A stretch of DNA of 64,000 nucleotides from Ariolimax columbianus. Taxonomy: Eukaryota > Mollusca > Gastropoda > Stylommatophora > Arionidae. Of the stretch, positions 54,367 through 64,000 are shown one piece after another. Both the position numbers and the translations under genes were made by a program. Location: NCBI GenBank assembly GCA_036924085.1, contig JAVGWX010000011.1, positions 32,238,386 to 32,302,385 of the forward strand, read 5' to 3'. How positions within the stretch are numbered: the first letter of the stretch is position 1; every line of letters begins with the position of its first letter. The notes beneath the pieces were generated by a model. The model was not told the DNA's origin. It did not search any database and worked only from the letters and a program-made list of their open reading frames with translations.

Positions 54367-56257
54367 GTCCTTGGTAGAACGTCGCTCCCATCACAGTCTG
54401 TCTGAAAGAAACTCGTTCCCTTGCCAAAACACCAGCTTCCGCCACTGTCATACTCAGGCACTCCTAGATATCTTGGTGCCATCGTCTTCTTGGTCTACCC
54501 CTTCCACTTTTGCCTAGCACCATACCTTCCATCACCGTCCTCTCAAGACTGTTGTGTCTCTTGATGTGACCAAAGTATTTGCATTTTCTAGCCAAAATGG
54601 AATTGATAAACCAGTTCTCATCTATGCTCAACTCTTGCCGAATGTCTACATTTGGTCTTTTCTCTGTCCAGGGTATTCTGGGGATCTTTCTGTAACATTT
54701 TGACTCGAAGGATTCGATTCTTTGTCTAGAAGTTTTGGTAATCGTCCATGCTTCACAGCCATAAGCTGCCACAGGAAAAACACAGGCTCTCAAGACTTTT
54801 ACTTTTATCGTTTTGTTGGTGCCCTGCCATAATTTTTTCAGGCTGTTCAGTCTCTGCATTGCCATAGCTAGTCTTCTTCTGATTTCTTCAAAGCTGTCAC
54901 CATTTGTATCGATTCTGGAGCCCAGATATTCAAAATGTGTAACCTGATCTATTTCCTCACCACCCACTGTAAATGTATGCTGACATTGTGTTTTATTGTG
55001 GTCATTATCTTTATTTTGTTTATGTTTATGAACAGATTTTGATCTTTACTATGTCCATTAACGGCTGAAAGTAGCTGCTCTAACCCTTCTGCACTTCTTG
55101 ATAGTATCACTGTGTCATCTGCGTATCGTAACTCTGGAATCTCGTACCCCCCAATCGTAAATGGGTCGAAACTTCCAATGTTCTCATCTTCTCGTACATT
55201 TCTCATTATACATTCCGCAAATATGTTGTACAGATAAGGTGAGAGGATACATCCCTGTCGGACTCCGTTTTGTACTGCAAATCAATCTGATGTTTGTCCA
55301 GATACTCGGACAGCGGCTTGTTGATCTTGGTATAATGTTTCAATGAGATGGACTATATGCAAAGGAAACCCCATTTCCTTCATGATTCTCCACAGATGTT
55401 GATGTTTTACCGTGTCGAAGGCCTTAGTGTAATCAATGAAACATGTGTACAGGTCTACATTAAACTCTCTACATTTTTCATAGATACTCCTTAAATTGAA
55501 TATGTGGTCACCGGGTCCCTCTGTCTTTCCTAAAACCTGCCTGGACTACGTGAATTTCAAATTCAAACCTTTTCTCTATCCTTCTTAATAGGATTCGCAA
55601 GAGTATCTTGCTAGCATGGCTGATCAGTGCGATAGTTCGGTAGTTCGTGCACAGCTTCATGTTGCCTTTTTTGGGGAGGCGAATATAAATTGATTTCTTC
55701 CATGCTTCTGGCCACTCTGCACTGTGCCATATCTGTTTACACAGCTTGTGATAGACTCGAGCACATGTCTTTCCTCCTGCTTGTATTAGCTCTGCTGGGA
55801 TATCATCGCATCCTGGGGACTTTCCCTTTTTCAGGCTTTTAATTGCAGAGCGTACTTCTTCCAATGTTGGTTCAGGTTCTTTCTCATCCTTTGGTAGGAT
55901 TGTAATGGAGCGCTTTGTGCTGTCTCCATACATGGTTCTGCAGTACTCTCTCCATCTATTCAGTATGTCTTTGGTTTCTGTTAATGTGTTATCCTCTTCG
56001 TCATTTATGACATGTGGAACCGGACGGAATTCCCTTATCAGTGTTCTTATTGCTTTGAATGCATCTCTTTCTTTGCCTTGTTGTTGTAGGTTTTCTATAT
56101 CCTTACATGTTTCTACTATGTATCTTCTTTTATCTTTTCTTATTTCTCTTCTAACTTTTCTTGCGCAGTTTTTATATGCTGTGTTGGTCCCCTTACTTCT
56201 CATTTGTTTTAATTGTTGCCTTTCTGCAATGAGTTTCAGTGTATCCTCTGTTAAATA

Positions 56258-56900
56258 TCATCATCATCATGTAGCATGTTCTTTATAGAACGTCGCTTCC
56301 ATCACAGTCTATCTGAAAGAATATCTTTCCCTTGCAAAAACTCCAGCCTTCGCCCCAGTCATACCCAGACATTCCTGTATATCTCGGTGCCATCGTCTTC
56401 TTGGTCAACCTACTGCCTCTTTTGCCTGGCACCATACCTTCCGTCACCTTTCTCCCAAGACCGTTGTATCTCTTGATGTGACCAAAGTAAATCCATTTTC
56501 TCGCCCAAATGGAATTGATAAACCAGTTCTCCTCTATGCTCAACTCTTGCCGAATGTCTATAGTTATCGTTTTCTCTGTCCAGGGTATTCTGAGGATCTT
56601 TCTGTAACATTTTGACTCGAAGGATTCGATTCTTTGTCTAGAAGTATTAATAATCGTCCTTGATTCGCAGCCATATGCTGCCACAGGAAAAACACAGGCT
56701 CTAAATACATTCACTTTTGTCGTTTTGTTGATGCTATGCCCATAATTTATGCGTTGTCATAGCTAGTCTTCGTCTGATTTCTTTCGAGCAATCGCCATAT
56801 TTCTTAATTCTGGAGCAAAGATATCCAAAATGCGTGACCTACTCTAATATTTCTCATTATATATTCCGCATAGATGTTTTATAGATAAGGTGAGAGGATA
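56258..56900 (-). mobile_element. Second RTE 3' fragment, abutting the first
   Basis: Another ATCATCATCATCATGTAGCA tail begins at 56258, directly against the 5' edge of the neighbouring RTE. Coding reads 'RACVFPVAAYGCESRTIINT', 'RIESFESKCYRKILRIPWTE', 'ELSIEENWFINSIWARKWIY' and 'FGHIKRYNGLGRKV'. The rest is shortened (56740-56900). The first RTE therefore landed at, or recombined with, the tail of this one. Confidence 0.8.
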
Positions 56901-56943
56901 CATCTCTGTCTTACTAATATTAATATGTGTGTGTATGTGTGTG

Positions 56944-56950
56944 AGGGAGA

Positions 56951-57000
<50 letters not shown>
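56944..57000. repeat. (GA)n microsatellite
   Basis: A nearly pure GA run preceded by a short GTGTGT stretch. Open frames across it are artefacts. Confidence 0.95.
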
Positions 57001-57002
<2 letters not shown>

Positions 57003-57299
57003 CTGCGTGACCTACGAGTGAGACGTCCGTTTCATAATCCTTTCGTACCTTGTTCGAATTACGCCGTGTCCAGTTTGGCAACCAAGATGTTTTTTTCTTA
57101 GTGCGATCGCTTTTCCTCTTACGGAAAGTGATGTGGCAATCTACCATATTGCGAACCTGCCAGGTTTGCTGATCTAAGAAGCGTCTTACTACAAATGATA
57201 TGCTACTTAAAAAATAATAAATCCACGGAAGCACCGACGCATGAAGTCAGATAGGCAGACAGACACGCACGCACACGCACATACACATACATATATACA

Positions 57300-57570
57300 T
57301 GCTGATGACAGTCGAAGGCTATGTAAGCAGCCCCAAAATATGGTTTATATGGCTGATACAGTACCCGGCCTTCACGGAACGTCTTTTCGTCCTGTGACCA
57401 GCTGCAGGAAGCGCAGCGAACACATTTTAGTAAACCGCTTTGACTAGCAAACTGAAAAAGGTGTGGATAGCTGAAGAGTATCTCTCAGCGCAATTCGGTA
57501 TGTCAGTCAACCCAGGCATGTGAAGCCTTACCTAGAAAGATTGGGCGTAAGAGTCAAAACGTTTCTCTAA
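57300..57570 (+). repeat. Dispersed repeat J, copy 2
   Basis: ATGACAGTCGAAGGCTATGT, GGCTGATACAGTACCCGGCC, GGAACGTCTTTTCGTCCTGT and GTCAACCCAGGCATGTGAAG parallel 35065-35330 in order and orientation, with indels. No function recognised. Confidence 0.6.
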
Positions 57571-57574
57571 CGGT

Positions 57575-60500
57575 AAAAAAGACGGGCTAGCAGGGATTGA
57601 AGAGTGCTAAGAACACGACGAGACACAAATGAAGCCCTGGTCATCTTCTGCATACGGACCTTTCACTAGCCGTCTCGACACTGCTTGCTGTTAGACCATG
57701 TCGGGCCCAGACAAGAGAGTGAGGCTGAATCTGATTAAATCTATCTCACTTAAACCAAATCTACTCGCCACTCACGACATCACCCGCATCTCATATCTCA
57801 TGTAAAAGTACAGTGACGATGGGCGAGCAGCAAAGCAGCAGATGAGGATACACTGGAAGCTGTAGTCGCAGACCTCCACTAAGCGGCTCAGACCATATGG
57901 TCGTCTTTCACTGACTTGAGACAGCAGTGGAACCCGGCAGCCCTGAACGACTGAGCTGCTCTCTCTAGGACAGCACTGCTCACCTCCGTAACCTGAGGAA
58001 GGGGCTAGAAAAGGTGCCCTAAACATTGCCTGCTTCACTACACCCTGACCAGCATACCGTAGCTGGAGGGGCTCCTACTATATTACGGTCCAAATATAAA
58101 TAAGAAAAGTGTAGAGCCCATTACACATGCCACATGAAATGTGCCACTTATGGACACCACTAGGGATAACAGGCGAGAACGGAGGACCGCCCTGGTCGCA
58201 AGGGAACTGGCTAGATTTAACATCAGCATACCCGCATTGAGCGAGACGCGATTGGCGGAGAAGGGACAACTCTCAATGGTTGGTGCTGGATACACTTTTG
58301 TCAGTAGCGACCCTTGCAATCATGGGGGCAGGAGTTGGATTTGCACAAAGTCCACAATCGTACAGCAATTAAAAAGTTTAGCTAAGAGAATCAGCGATTG
58401 AATCGGGATAATGCGATTTCTTCTGACAGGGGAACGTCAGGCCACAATCATAAGTGTCTACGTACCAACTCTGGCAAACCCTGACTAGGCCAAAGAGAGG
58501 TTCTATGAAGATCTCGAGTCACTTATAGCTATGGTCCCAAAATCTGACAAATTGATTCTGCTAAGTGATTTTAACGCCATACTACACTGCGTGGGATGGC
58601 ACTATTGGTCGAAATAGCATTGGTAAATGTAAAGGCAACGGCCTACACTTACTGAAGACATGTGCCACAAATGAGCTTATCCTTACCAACACCATCTTCC
58701 GACTTCCACCTAGAAAAAGAACAACGTGAAGTGATGTCAAAATAACTAAGAGACAAAAGAACCGGGGAGACTAAATGTGGAAAAGCTGAAGTGGGAACCT
58801 ATTAGAAACAGTTTCGTTGCTAAGCTAAAAACCAGACCGAATCGGATTCAGCTTAGAAACTCCAGCATTGATTAGAACTGAGCGATTCTAAGGGACACTG
58901 TTTAGTCTACAACGTTAAAACACCTTTTTCCATCTCCACGAAAGCACAAGAACTGGTTAGACGAAAATGATGGCGAAATTATTCTCGATGCAAAGCGTCA
59001 AGCGCGCATAGCTCTTCAACTTGTTAAAGAAAATGGCCTTTACTAGCGCTCGATGAACATTTGAAAAGAGACTGAGGGAGTTACAAGATTGGTAACTCTC
59101 CAGTTCGCAATATCAATGGATTGCTGATAACAGAGAAAGCTCAGATTCTCGACAGGTGGGAAAAATATTTCTGCAACAGTCTTAACAGTCCATCATCCAT
59201 ATTGGAGAGGCCATCCAACGCATGCTCCAGGTAGAAATGAACACGGCCAGGGATGATATCATAACTAAGGATGAAGTAGACAAAGCCATCAAATCTCTTT
59301 CTCCTGAAAAAGCCTGTGACGCAGTACCAGCAAAGGTGTATACAACAGCAGGAACAGGTCTCACCAATAAGCTCACTAAACTTTTCTGCACCAATTGGGC
59401 TGTAGTCCCACGGAAATGAAGGATACATCGATAGTGCATATCTACAAGAGAAAAATCAATCGTCAGAAGTGTGACAATCACAGCGGAACTTCACTGATAT
59501 GCCTAAATATCCTGGCGCGCGTACTGCTCAACCGCCTGAACAAACATCTTGAACTAGACCATCACCTCCCGGAAAGTGGATGAGGAATTGTGGACATGAT
59601 ATTTGCAGCGCGTCAGGTGCAGGAGAAATGTCGAGAACATAACCGCGAGCTCGATATTACGTCCATTGACTTCACAAAGGCATTTGATACGGTCAGCAGA
59701 GGTGGGCTTTTGCAGATCATGTCTAAATTCGGTTGTCCTAGCAAATTTGTAACTGCGGTGAAACAGCTCTACGAGTGCATGCCTGACAGAGGCGAGACCA
59801 TTCCATCCTTCGAGGATGCTCTGACAGTGTTCAGTATGATGTTTTCAGTTATGTTGAAAGACGCCTTCAAGAATATGAAGTACGGCATAAAGTATCGCAT
59901 GGATGGTGGTCAAGTCAATCTACGCAGACTGAAGGCGGAGACAAAGGTGATTCACGAATCGATATGCGAGCTCTTGTTTGCTTATGACTGTAGTCTGAAC
60001 AGTAGCTCAGAACGTAAAATGCAGGGGTAATGGACCGGCTCTCTGCTGCTTGTGACAATTTTGGTTTGGCAATCAGCACAAAGGAAACTGAGGGCATATA
60101 TCAGCCGGCACCAGGCACGTCGTATAAACAGCCAGTAGTTACAGTGAAGGGACAGAAATTATAAGCTGTTGAAAAATGTGTCTACCTCGGAAGATCACTG
60201 TCGAGATCAGTGACAATTGCTGATGAGCTGGCTAATAGAAAAACAAAGGCCAGCTCAACTTTTAGCCGAATGCACTCAACAGTGTGGGAACGTCGAGAAA
60301 TCAGTATAATGACTAAGCTGAAGGTCTACCGTGCCGCCATTGTCCCCATCCTGCTCTATGCGTGTGAGGGCTGGACAGTCTATTTATTTTACATAAACTT
60401 TCTGAGGCGCATGTTGCATATACGCTGGTCCAATATCACAGATGCTGAGGTGCTGTCCAGAGCCAACGTGCGAGGTATTCATTCACTTCTGCAGAGGTCC

Positions 60501-60670
60501 CAATGGGAAAGGCTGGCCGCCTTGCCCGGACATTGACACCTTGGAGAACCTGGCTCGCAGTCGCTCGGCTTGGAGGAGCATGATCACGGACGGCATTGAA
60601 CTCAGCGAGGGTCTCCGTATCCAGGCAGCTCAGGATAGACGTGCAATCGGGTAGTCAAGAGCAGAGAAAA
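57575..60670 (+). mobile_element. LINE-D copy 2, contiguous but degenerate
   Basis: Leader at 57575-58130. Endonuclease at 58140-58600 ('RRERRTALVARELARFNISI', 'PALSETRLAEKGQLSMVGAG', then 'LILLSDFNAI' in a shifted frame). The linker holds 'DKAIKSLSPEKACDAVPAKV'. RT at 59410-60010 has 'IYKRKINRQKCDNHSGTSLI', 'LDITSIDFTKAFDTVSRGGL' (catalytic Asp), 'MMFSVMLKDAF' and 'CELLFAYDCSLNS' (YADD lost). The C-terminus at 60180-60660 has 'TKLKVYRAAIVPILLYACEG', 'LRRMLHIRWSNITDAEVLSR'. There are frameshifts throughout. It gives the reference order for the dismembered copy at 23-35 kb. Confidence 0.85.
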
Positions 60671-60836
60671 CTTAAGAGACAACTGCTGATTGAGTTTGTC
60701 AGTAGTGCCGTGGACCTTTCCAGTATCGAATTGGCTTGACCAGTCACGAGCGCACGCACAAACTTAAGGTTGCATTATGACTAGTGCTGATGTTAGTTGT
60801 CCTCATCAACGACGATCGACGAACTATTATTATTTT

Positions 60837-60890
<54 letters not shown>
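60837..60890. repeat. (TA)n microsatellite
   Basis: About 54 bases of uninterrupted AT dinucleotides at the junction of LINE-D-side sequence and LINE-F. Confidence 0.95.
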
Positions 60891-60893
<3 letters not shown>

Positions 60894-60929
60894 ATTGTGC
60901 AATATGCGTGTACCACAGACACGCGACAA

Positions 60930-61860
60930 ATCTCTGCACAGTAGTATCTCAGACATCAAGGGATCAAGAATCAAGAGAGGGTCGTCATGGACAGCATACG
61001 CTGAGTCAGCAATCGGACACGTCAGTTACAGCTAAGACGATAGCTAAAGGGGAAGAATGGGTCCACACTGGTGATAGAATGATAGAGTACCAGATAGTCA
61101 TTATAACCTTAGGCAAGAAATGCAGAGACTGGGGCAACGAGAGTGCAGAGCACGAGGTAAATCAGCTGATAACTGAGAACACCCACGAGAGTGACACTGT
61201 CATATACACGGACGGATCGATCGTGCGCAGTGGGACATCAGGCTGAGGTTTCTAGGCTATAGTGAGAGGAGAGGTCGTTGCTGAGCGCATTAGGGCATAC
61301 ATGTCAACAACCTCCAGTATGAGAATGGAGACGGAAGCAGTAACCTCAGCACTGAAATGGATATCTGATACTTCTATAACAAAGGCAGTAATCATGATAG
61401 ACACGCAAGCCGTACTTCAGAAAGTACAGAAGGAATGGCTTAGGTACGAGTGGATAAAGCAGCTGTTGAGGTCTCAAACCTCCAGGCGCTGAACTGGATC
61501 TACTGTCCTACTCATGCCAGGGTTCAGGGCAATGAAAGAGTTGACATCATGGCTTCACAAGCTCCCATCATGGGCACATTAGTGATGGATAGAAGTGACA
61601 TTTTTAAATCAATCAATGACCGCCTGCTGGATGAGGACATCGCAATAGATGAAGCAGCAATCCACAGACTGCAAAGTTTCGACATTTTAACGAGGTTCGA
61701 GCGGAGTGGGGCGCATGAGAGGACGGTAGAGGAGAGTGTACAACCATCGATCTACAGGGACCATCAGCATCCATACCTTGTGCCATTTGATGAGAGAGAC
61801 TGTGCACCTTTGGGTATGCACGGAGTGCAGTGACATCGATTCTTAGAAACAGAAATTGTG
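60930..61860 (+). mobile_element. LINE-F fragment with RNase H and tail
   Basis: RT-RNase H connector at 60950-61190, then RNase H: 'DTVIYTDGSIVRSGTSG' (61194-61245, first catalytic Asp), 'SSMRMETEAVTSALKWISDT' (catalytic Glu), 'AVIMIDTQAVLQKVQ' (catalytic Asp) and, after a frameshift, 'NWIYCPTHARVQGNERVDIM' (fourth Asp). The C-terminal section 'VMDRSDIFKSINDRLLDEDI' ends at about 61830, followed by TTAGAAACAGAAA, a short version of the (AGAAAC)n tail. Truncated 5' of RNase H. Confidence 0.8.
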
Positions 61861-61933
61861 CAATTATATTTAATTTATACATCGTCTTGAATTTGTGTAA
61901 TCTATTACAGTACACACAAATAATGACTGTTAC

Positions 61934-62149
61934 CTGTGAATAAATTGCCCAGAACATTATAACAAGCGCACACAATGGCAACATTCTGATGACGCTGATT
62001 ATGCCGTTCACAGTTGAGTTATCATAATCACCACCGTGACTAATTCTTGCACTTTCTAGAAACGCATGTTTCTTTGGAGAGTGATTAGTCTTTCCTCTCG
62101 CTTCGTATTTGTCGGTACTTTCTATGTCATCTGACACACGGGACTCGCA
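61934..62149 (-). CDS. SLC15A4-like: SLC15 (POT) peptide/histidine transporter, internal exon A
   Basis: This 216-nt, 72-codon exon is in phase 0 at both ends. The acceptor is CATTCCCTTTCAG and the donor CACAG|GTAACA. The first ~35 residues are a polar cytoplasmic loop rich in Lys, Ser and His ('ESTDKYEARGKTNHSPKKHA'). They are followed by 'ISHGGDYDNSTVNGIISVIR' and the span 'MLPLCALVIMFWAIYSQ'. The LLP...(F/Y)W(A/T)(I/V)(Y/F)xQ pattern is the transmembrane segment conserved across SLC15/POT transporters just after their large central loop. Exon B continues it in frame. The intron between them is about 13.4 kb. I infer a PHT1-type (SLC15A4) identity, with SLC15A1/2 less likely because their large extracellular domain is not seen. 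Confidence 0.88.
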
Positions 62150-62379
62150 CTGAAAGGGAATGAATCATAGTATTTAGTAGCAAGAAGTTAGTTCAGCATT
62201 CCTTTTTTATACAATTCCGACGTCAAAAGTGATATACACAAACATCATCTTACCCAAGTGTTAGTCGGGGAGGAAAGAGTACCTTACACATCAAGCATAT
62301 CGTAGAAGAGGGTTGTGCTTTGGGTTAGCAATATTATTTTATAAAATGAAAATGTTTTTATAAAGTCTTTATACACAGA

Positions 62380-62706
62380 AATGATTTTCCCTGTACCACA
62401 GGTGCATTCGTCAGTGCCACCTATCTTCAGTTTATTGAATAGATGGTACCTCAGTCTGTTGTGGCCTGTGCGGAGTCTGAAGACCACGACCTGCTCTTAT
62501 CTGTTCAACTGGTAGTAGGCATCATTTTTTGTGTAGCCAGTATGTTCTGTTTCCCGTTTGGTCATGTATATGGCCCTAATAAACCTTTTGAACTCACACT
62601 AGAATCTGGTTGTGGTAGTTTTGCACCTTCTTTTGCCAGTCTGTCTGCCTCCTCGTTGCCTTGGATGTTTCAGTGGGATGGAATCCACTGTACCACTACT
62701 CTTTTG
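62380..62706 (-). mobile_element. LINE-A fragment (RNase H end and Cys/His region)
   Basis: Minus-strand text 'HPRQRGGRQTGKRRCK' (shifted frame) with its in-phase equivalent of GNEEADRLAKEG, then 'NRREQVVVFRLRTGHNRLRY' and 'HLFNKLKIGGTDECTCGTGK'. Both ends are truncated. It is embedded in the RTE-like sequence that resumes at 62707. Confidence 0.75.
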
Positions 62707-63960
62707 GCCAAAATATATGAATCTCTTAAACGTAAAGTTGTTTACTAGCCAGTGTTGTTCTATAACAAGCTCCTGTAGAATTTCTGCATTTTTCTGTTTC
62801 GCTTTTTGCGTACTTTTCTGTAGCATTTTAACTCGTAGGATGAAATCTTCTTCCGTAGGTTTTGTGTGGCTGACCATGTCTCGGATTCGTACTTTACGCA
62901 TGAGAAGATGCAAGTTAATAAGAATCTTTGTTTTTTAAATTTTGTTTGTGTTGTACCATACGTTTTTTCATTGTAGTTAACCACTGTGGTACTATGGCTA
63001 TATACGCCTCTTTATTTCTTTTAGGCAATATCCGCTGTTGCTTCTAGCCTATCCTAAATGTTTAAAACTCGTGACTTTCTCAACTGTTTGCATCTCTAGA
63101 ATAACTCTAAGGTCTAGTTTTCGACTTGTCCAGTGCTCATACACCACCTGAACTATCTTTATTTCGATAGCACAAGCCTCCCACTTAGCGAAAACAAGAA
63201 ATCTATGTATTCCGTCTCGCTGCAACACCGCATGACGTAAGACAAAAGTAGGGCAAAAGAAGAAGAAGAAAAGAAGTACTCATTGTCATAGTCTAGCTGG
63301 TGTTTACGAATAGATGTTGTTCCTTGCTGTGTCGTTTCATCCACAGGATTGACTGTTTCACCCGTACAGCGCAGTTTGAAAATACAACTGTGTCATCTGC
63401 ACATTTTAGTTCTGGCATTTCATTCCTGCCGAATGTGAACGGGCGAACTATTCATACTCTTTGTCATTCTTGACATTTGTTATTATTTTTTCTACATATG
63501 TATTGAGCAGATAACGGGAACATAAGCATCCTTCTGTTACTCACTTGGACATCTCGAACCAGTCCAATATCTCTCCAGCTATTCTGACCGTTGCTTTATG
63601 TCCCTTTTACAGTGATTCGGTCTGGTGAATCGGGTGCATCGTGAACCCCAAGTATGTCATGATTTTCCATAGCTTATCCTGTCGCACACAGTCAAAAGAA
63701 TTGGCAGATGTGTAGGTCGACATTGAACTCTCTGCACTTTTCAATAATATTGTGCATGTTAAGGATGTGATTTCTCTTTGTTCTATAGAAAACCTGCGTG
63801 AGCCAGATGTACGTCTTCGTTGATTTTGTTTTCTAACATTTTCATGTTGATCCGAAGGATGACTTTGCAAAGATGATTAATTAAAGTTATGTTTCGTTAG
63901 TTAGTGCATTGCTTCAGATCAACAGTCTTTGTGAGTGGGATATATACAGACCTTGTCAAT
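62707..63960 (-). pseudogene. RTE-like LINE, highly degenerate
   Basis: From the 5' side: AAAATGTTAGAAAACAAAAT and an AGF-like block, 'RQDKLWKIMTYLGFTMHPIH' (63700-63640), a degenerate RQGC and YADD region near 63560-63400, then 'SCVKYESETWSATQNLRKKI' and 'SSYELKCYRKVRKK' (about 62900-62830), and 'EQHWLVNNFTFKRFIYFG'. The block order is that of an RTE/BovB RT. None of the catalytic motifs is clean. The upstream end may continue past the window. Confidence 0.6.
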
Positions 63961-64000
63961 GCGATTGGCTATATTGTGCTGTGCCAGATCGTCTTACATA

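Larger units (their letters stand above)
52046..56255 (-). mobile_element. RTE copy split by a poly(A) retroposon
   Basis: The 3' end ATCATCATCATGTAGCATG (complement of an ATG-repeat tail) is at 52048-52064. The remaining coding lies at 54380-56255. From the 5' side: 'KDRRYIVETCKDIENLQQQG', 'EVRSAIKSLKKGKSPGCDDI', 'EAWKKSIYIRLPKK', 'ISHASKILLRILLRRI', 'ELRYADDTVILSRSAEGLEQ' (catalytic YADD, about 55130), then 'RACVFPVAAYGCEAWTITKT' and 'NSILARKCKYFGHIKRHNSL'. Two or three frameshifts break it. The endonuclease is absent. This is the best preserved RTE copy here. Confidence 0.85.

Overview
This is a stretch of animal nuclear genome, not prokaryotic. It is an intron-rich piece of a solute-carrier gene buried in nested retrotransposons. 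The broken 18S/28S rRNA pieces are metazoan. The 18S variable regions, the very long introns and the TA, CATA and ACAC simple repeats fit a mollusc, and I would guess a cephalopod. That last step is inference, since no database could be searched.

The only host gene I can support lies on the minus strand. Three internal exons of a proton-coupled oligopeptide/histidine transporter (SLC15 family, closest to SLC15A4/PHT1) sit at 62149-61934, 48532-48346 and 15491-15288. Each has a consensus splice acceptor and donor, and the reading phases fit exactly (0/0, 0/1, then 2 bases completing the codon). The two introns are about 13.4 kb and 32.9 kb, so almost everything between 15.5 and 61.9 kb is intronic. 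Earlier exons lie beyond 64 kb. I could not find the next 3' exon below 15288.

The rest is layered mobile DNA. Working labels used below: LINE-A, an I/jockey-superfamily element with APE endonuclease, RT and RNase H and a (GAA)n 3' end; LINE-B, a related RNase H element; RTE, a BovB-like element ending in (ATG)n; CR1L, a CR1/L2-like element; LINE-C, LINE-D and LINE-G, endonuclease/RT elements without visible RNase H; LINE-F, an I-like element with RNase H and an (AGAAAC)n tail; and an L1/Tx1-like element. There are also two dead mariners, a MITE-like inverted repeat, and a poly(A)-ended retroposon of 2.0-2.3 kb present twice.

Layout: 0.7-4.8 kb, a ~54-bp satellite holding a young LINE-A copy; 5.3-12.5 kb, a CR1L copy with three nested insertions; 12.9-14.1 kb, a retroposed unit whose head is the 3' end of 28S rRNA; 15.3 kb, exon; 16.5-22.6 kb, LINE-C and LINE-B; 23.0-34.9 kb, a LINE-D copy split by two LINE-A insertions; 35.0-38.2 kb, LINE-F and mariner; 38.2-43.0 kb, RTE fused to a 5'ETS-like/18S fragment, chimeric 18S-28S repeats and a 28S 3' end; 43.0-47.5 kb, LINE-A, LINE-G and an RTE tail; 47.5-48.3 kb, simple repeats beside an exon; 48.7-51.9 kb, older LINEs and mariner; 52.0-56.9 kb, RTE copies with the second poly(A) retroposon; 57.3-61.9 kb, LINE-D and LINE-F; 61.9-62.1 kb, exon; 62.4-64 kb, more LINE debris.

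The most unusual material is the rRNA-derived DNA: a TSD-flanked 28S-headed unit with a LINE-A-like tail, and an intronic array in which 18S and 28S segments are fused into one degenerate tandem unit.
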